Shown here piece by piece: positions 62,980 through 64,000 of a stretch of 64,000 nucleotides of DNA. Both the position numbers and the translations under genes were made by a program. Under the pieces are notes generated by a model. The model ran no database searches and had not been told where the DNA came from. It saw only the letters and a program-made list of their open reading frames with translations. This DNA comes from Roseivirga sp. 4D4 (GTDB lineage: Bacteria > Bacteroidota > Bacteroidia > Cytophagales > Cyclobacteriaceae), in assembly GCF_001747095.1 (NCBI RefSeq), contig NZ_MDGP01000001.1, positions 417,001 to 481,000 of the forward strand, written 5' to 3'. How positions within the stretch are numbered: the first letter of the stretch is position 1; each line of letters starts with the position of its first letter.

Positions 62980-63669
62980 ATGGAAAAGCTCAGTTTTATC
63001 ATTGTGTCAATGCTTATTACGCATATGACATTTGCGCAACAAGAAGTCTTTGAGAAGTCGATCGACTTCAAGGATCAGCGCATCGATTTGCAAGCAGATT
63101 TTGCGAGTCAGGTTTCCATTTCTAATTGGGATAAGAGGGAGGTGAAGGTCAAAATCACCTATGAATTAAATGGCGGTGAATTGAACGAGGCAGTCGAAAT
63201 TGACTTGCGAGAACAGGAACACCGCATTAGACTCAAATTAGATATTGATGAAAGAATGATGCGAAATGCGGATGTCAGGGATTGTGAGAAAGAAGACGCC
63301 ATGACTTGGGGAAGCAGAAATGGTCCACGTGTATGTGCTGATATCTTTGTCGAAGTGTTTTTACCTAAGGGGACCGACTTGGTAATGGAATCTGTGATTG
63401 CCGATATTCTGGTGAACGGGGAGTTTAAAGATCTCGATATTAAAACAGTAACAGGAGATATCGACCTGACCTGGCCCGAAAAACATGGGGCAGACATTCA
63501 GTTGAAAACAGTCAATGGCTCTATCTATACCAACTTTGATTTTAAAGCAACGAGGGATAAAGGCTTGCCAATTATCAGTTCTCATGATTTGGAAACCATC
63601 TACAAAGACGGTGGTCGCTACATGAAGCTGGAAACTGTGACAAGTGATATTTACCTAAGAAAGGGTTAA
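62980..63669 (+). CDS. Exported DUF4097-like beta-solenoid protein 3
   Basis: The 229-residue product has a signal peptide (LSFIIVSMLITHMTFAQ). Strands read KSIDFKDQRIDLQADFASQVSISNWDKREVKVKITYELNGG; DLVMESVIADILVNGEFKDLDIKTVTGDIDLTW; DIQLKTVNGSIYTNF. It ends DIYLRKG. It shares the order of the W-D-K motif, the beta solenoid and the LRK tail with copy 2, from which it is separated by 3 bases. It closes the sigma-linked cluster. Function is unknown. Confidence 0.82.
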   Translation: MEKLSFIIVSMLITHMTFAQQEVFEKSIDFKDQRIDLQADFASQVSISNWDKREVKVKITYELNGGELNEAVEIDLREQEHRIRLKLDIDERMMRNADVRDCEKEDAMTWGSRNGPRVCADIFVEVFLPKGTDLVMESVIADILVNGEFKDLDIKTVTGDIDLTWPEKHGADIQLKTVNGSIYTNFDFKATRDKGLPIISSHDLETIYKDGGRYMKLETVTSDIYLRKG

Positions 63670-63946
63670 GGTTTGTGGGGTAAACGTCATTCCGGAATTT
63701 GTCTTTCCCCTTAATTTGATGAAAGAAAAATGTCCGGAATCTCGAAATGTTAAATACTCGGATGACAGTTTACCTCCTCAGAAAAGGTTAATTCTTGCTA
63801 TTTAGAAGTTAAAAAGCCTTAACAACTGTTAATTCCTGCTGAGTAATGCAACATTTTTTCGATTGGGCGCATCTATACTACAAAGGCAACCATTACTTCG
63901 GTAACCATTTCAAAAAGCCGGAGTCTAATAGAGAAAGAATAGGATA

Positions 63947-64000
63947 ATGTTTACTCAACCCACTTTGTACTTAGGAACCATGAACGGTCAACACAAAATT
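63947..64000 (+). CDS. Start of a possible gene cut by the right window edge
   Basis: An ATG at 63947 opens a frame of 18 codons to the edge (MFTQPTLYLGTMNGQHKI). It follows a 277-base gap after the DUF4097 cluster. Too little is visible to say what it encodes, or to be sure it is a gene. Confidence 0.3.
   Translation, partial: MFTQPTLYLGTMNGQHKI

Noticed and set aside
1..64000. tRNA and rRNA genes.
   Set aside because: No cloverleaf with the usual GGTTCGAATCC-type T arm or rRNA stretch was seen by eye; a covariance-model scan would be needed to exclude a small RNA.

Overview
The window is a chromosomal segment of a member of the Bacteroidota, most likely a marine Cytophagales bacterium of the Roseivirga/Fulvivirga type. 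This is inferred, not matched to a database. The basis is: secretion tails of both type A and type B for the type IX secretion system (T9SS), a gliding-motility-type C-terminal domain, an IPExxxVDY-family gene, TAnnTTTG-like promoter elements, few Shine-Dalgarno sequences and moderate-to-low GC. I found no rRNA, tRNA, insertion sequence, CRISPR array or prophage. No gene-free stretch exceeds about 300 bases. The longest is roughly 63670-63946, where I recognise nothing.

Layout. 1-12757 is a surface-protein region: the tail of an HPr-like gene cut by the window edge, two tail-collar (Mdp-like) proteins, a 3545-residue repeat-built secreted protein and a small lipoprotein. 12910-19138 (minus strand) holds a broken membrane gene, a marR-MFS operon, an AhpD-like/cupredoxin pair that shares a palindrome with marR, a DoxX-like protein and a two-subunit molybdenum hydroxylase. 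19387-28165 holds a small membrane protein, an M1 peptidase, two outer-membrane proteins, a BamA-like protein next to lgt, and an NTF2-like protein.

28231-37935 is core metabolism: acpP-fabF-rnc-nadE (minus), IPExxxVDY-pyk (plus), a REC-HPt/REC/unknown/MBL operon, and miaA facing a LemA-like gene. 38047-45232 is a surface-polysaccharide cluster (two GT4 glycosyltransferases, a flippase and a methyltransferase-like protein) plus a YfhO-type membrane protein. 45371-56929 carries ffh, a lipoprotein, a P-loop kinase, pdhB, an OmpA/TPR lipoprotein, a PspC-like protein, a GT2, ybaB, a type B T9SS cargo, hisS, a lysine-rich basic protein and a phosphoesterase. 57104-64000 carries an OmpA protein with calcium-type repeats, an ArsR regulator with its own operator, a YdcF protein, and an ECF sigma / HEAT-repeat anti-sigma candidate / three DUF4097-like exported proteins.

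The most system-like loci are three. The first is the sigma/HEAT/DUF4097 operon at the right end. The second is the MarR circuit with matching palindromes in front of two transcription units. The third is the kinase-less REC-HPt plus REC operon. The giant gene contains two exact-period tandem arrays, and the first of these appears to have grown in two-unit steps.
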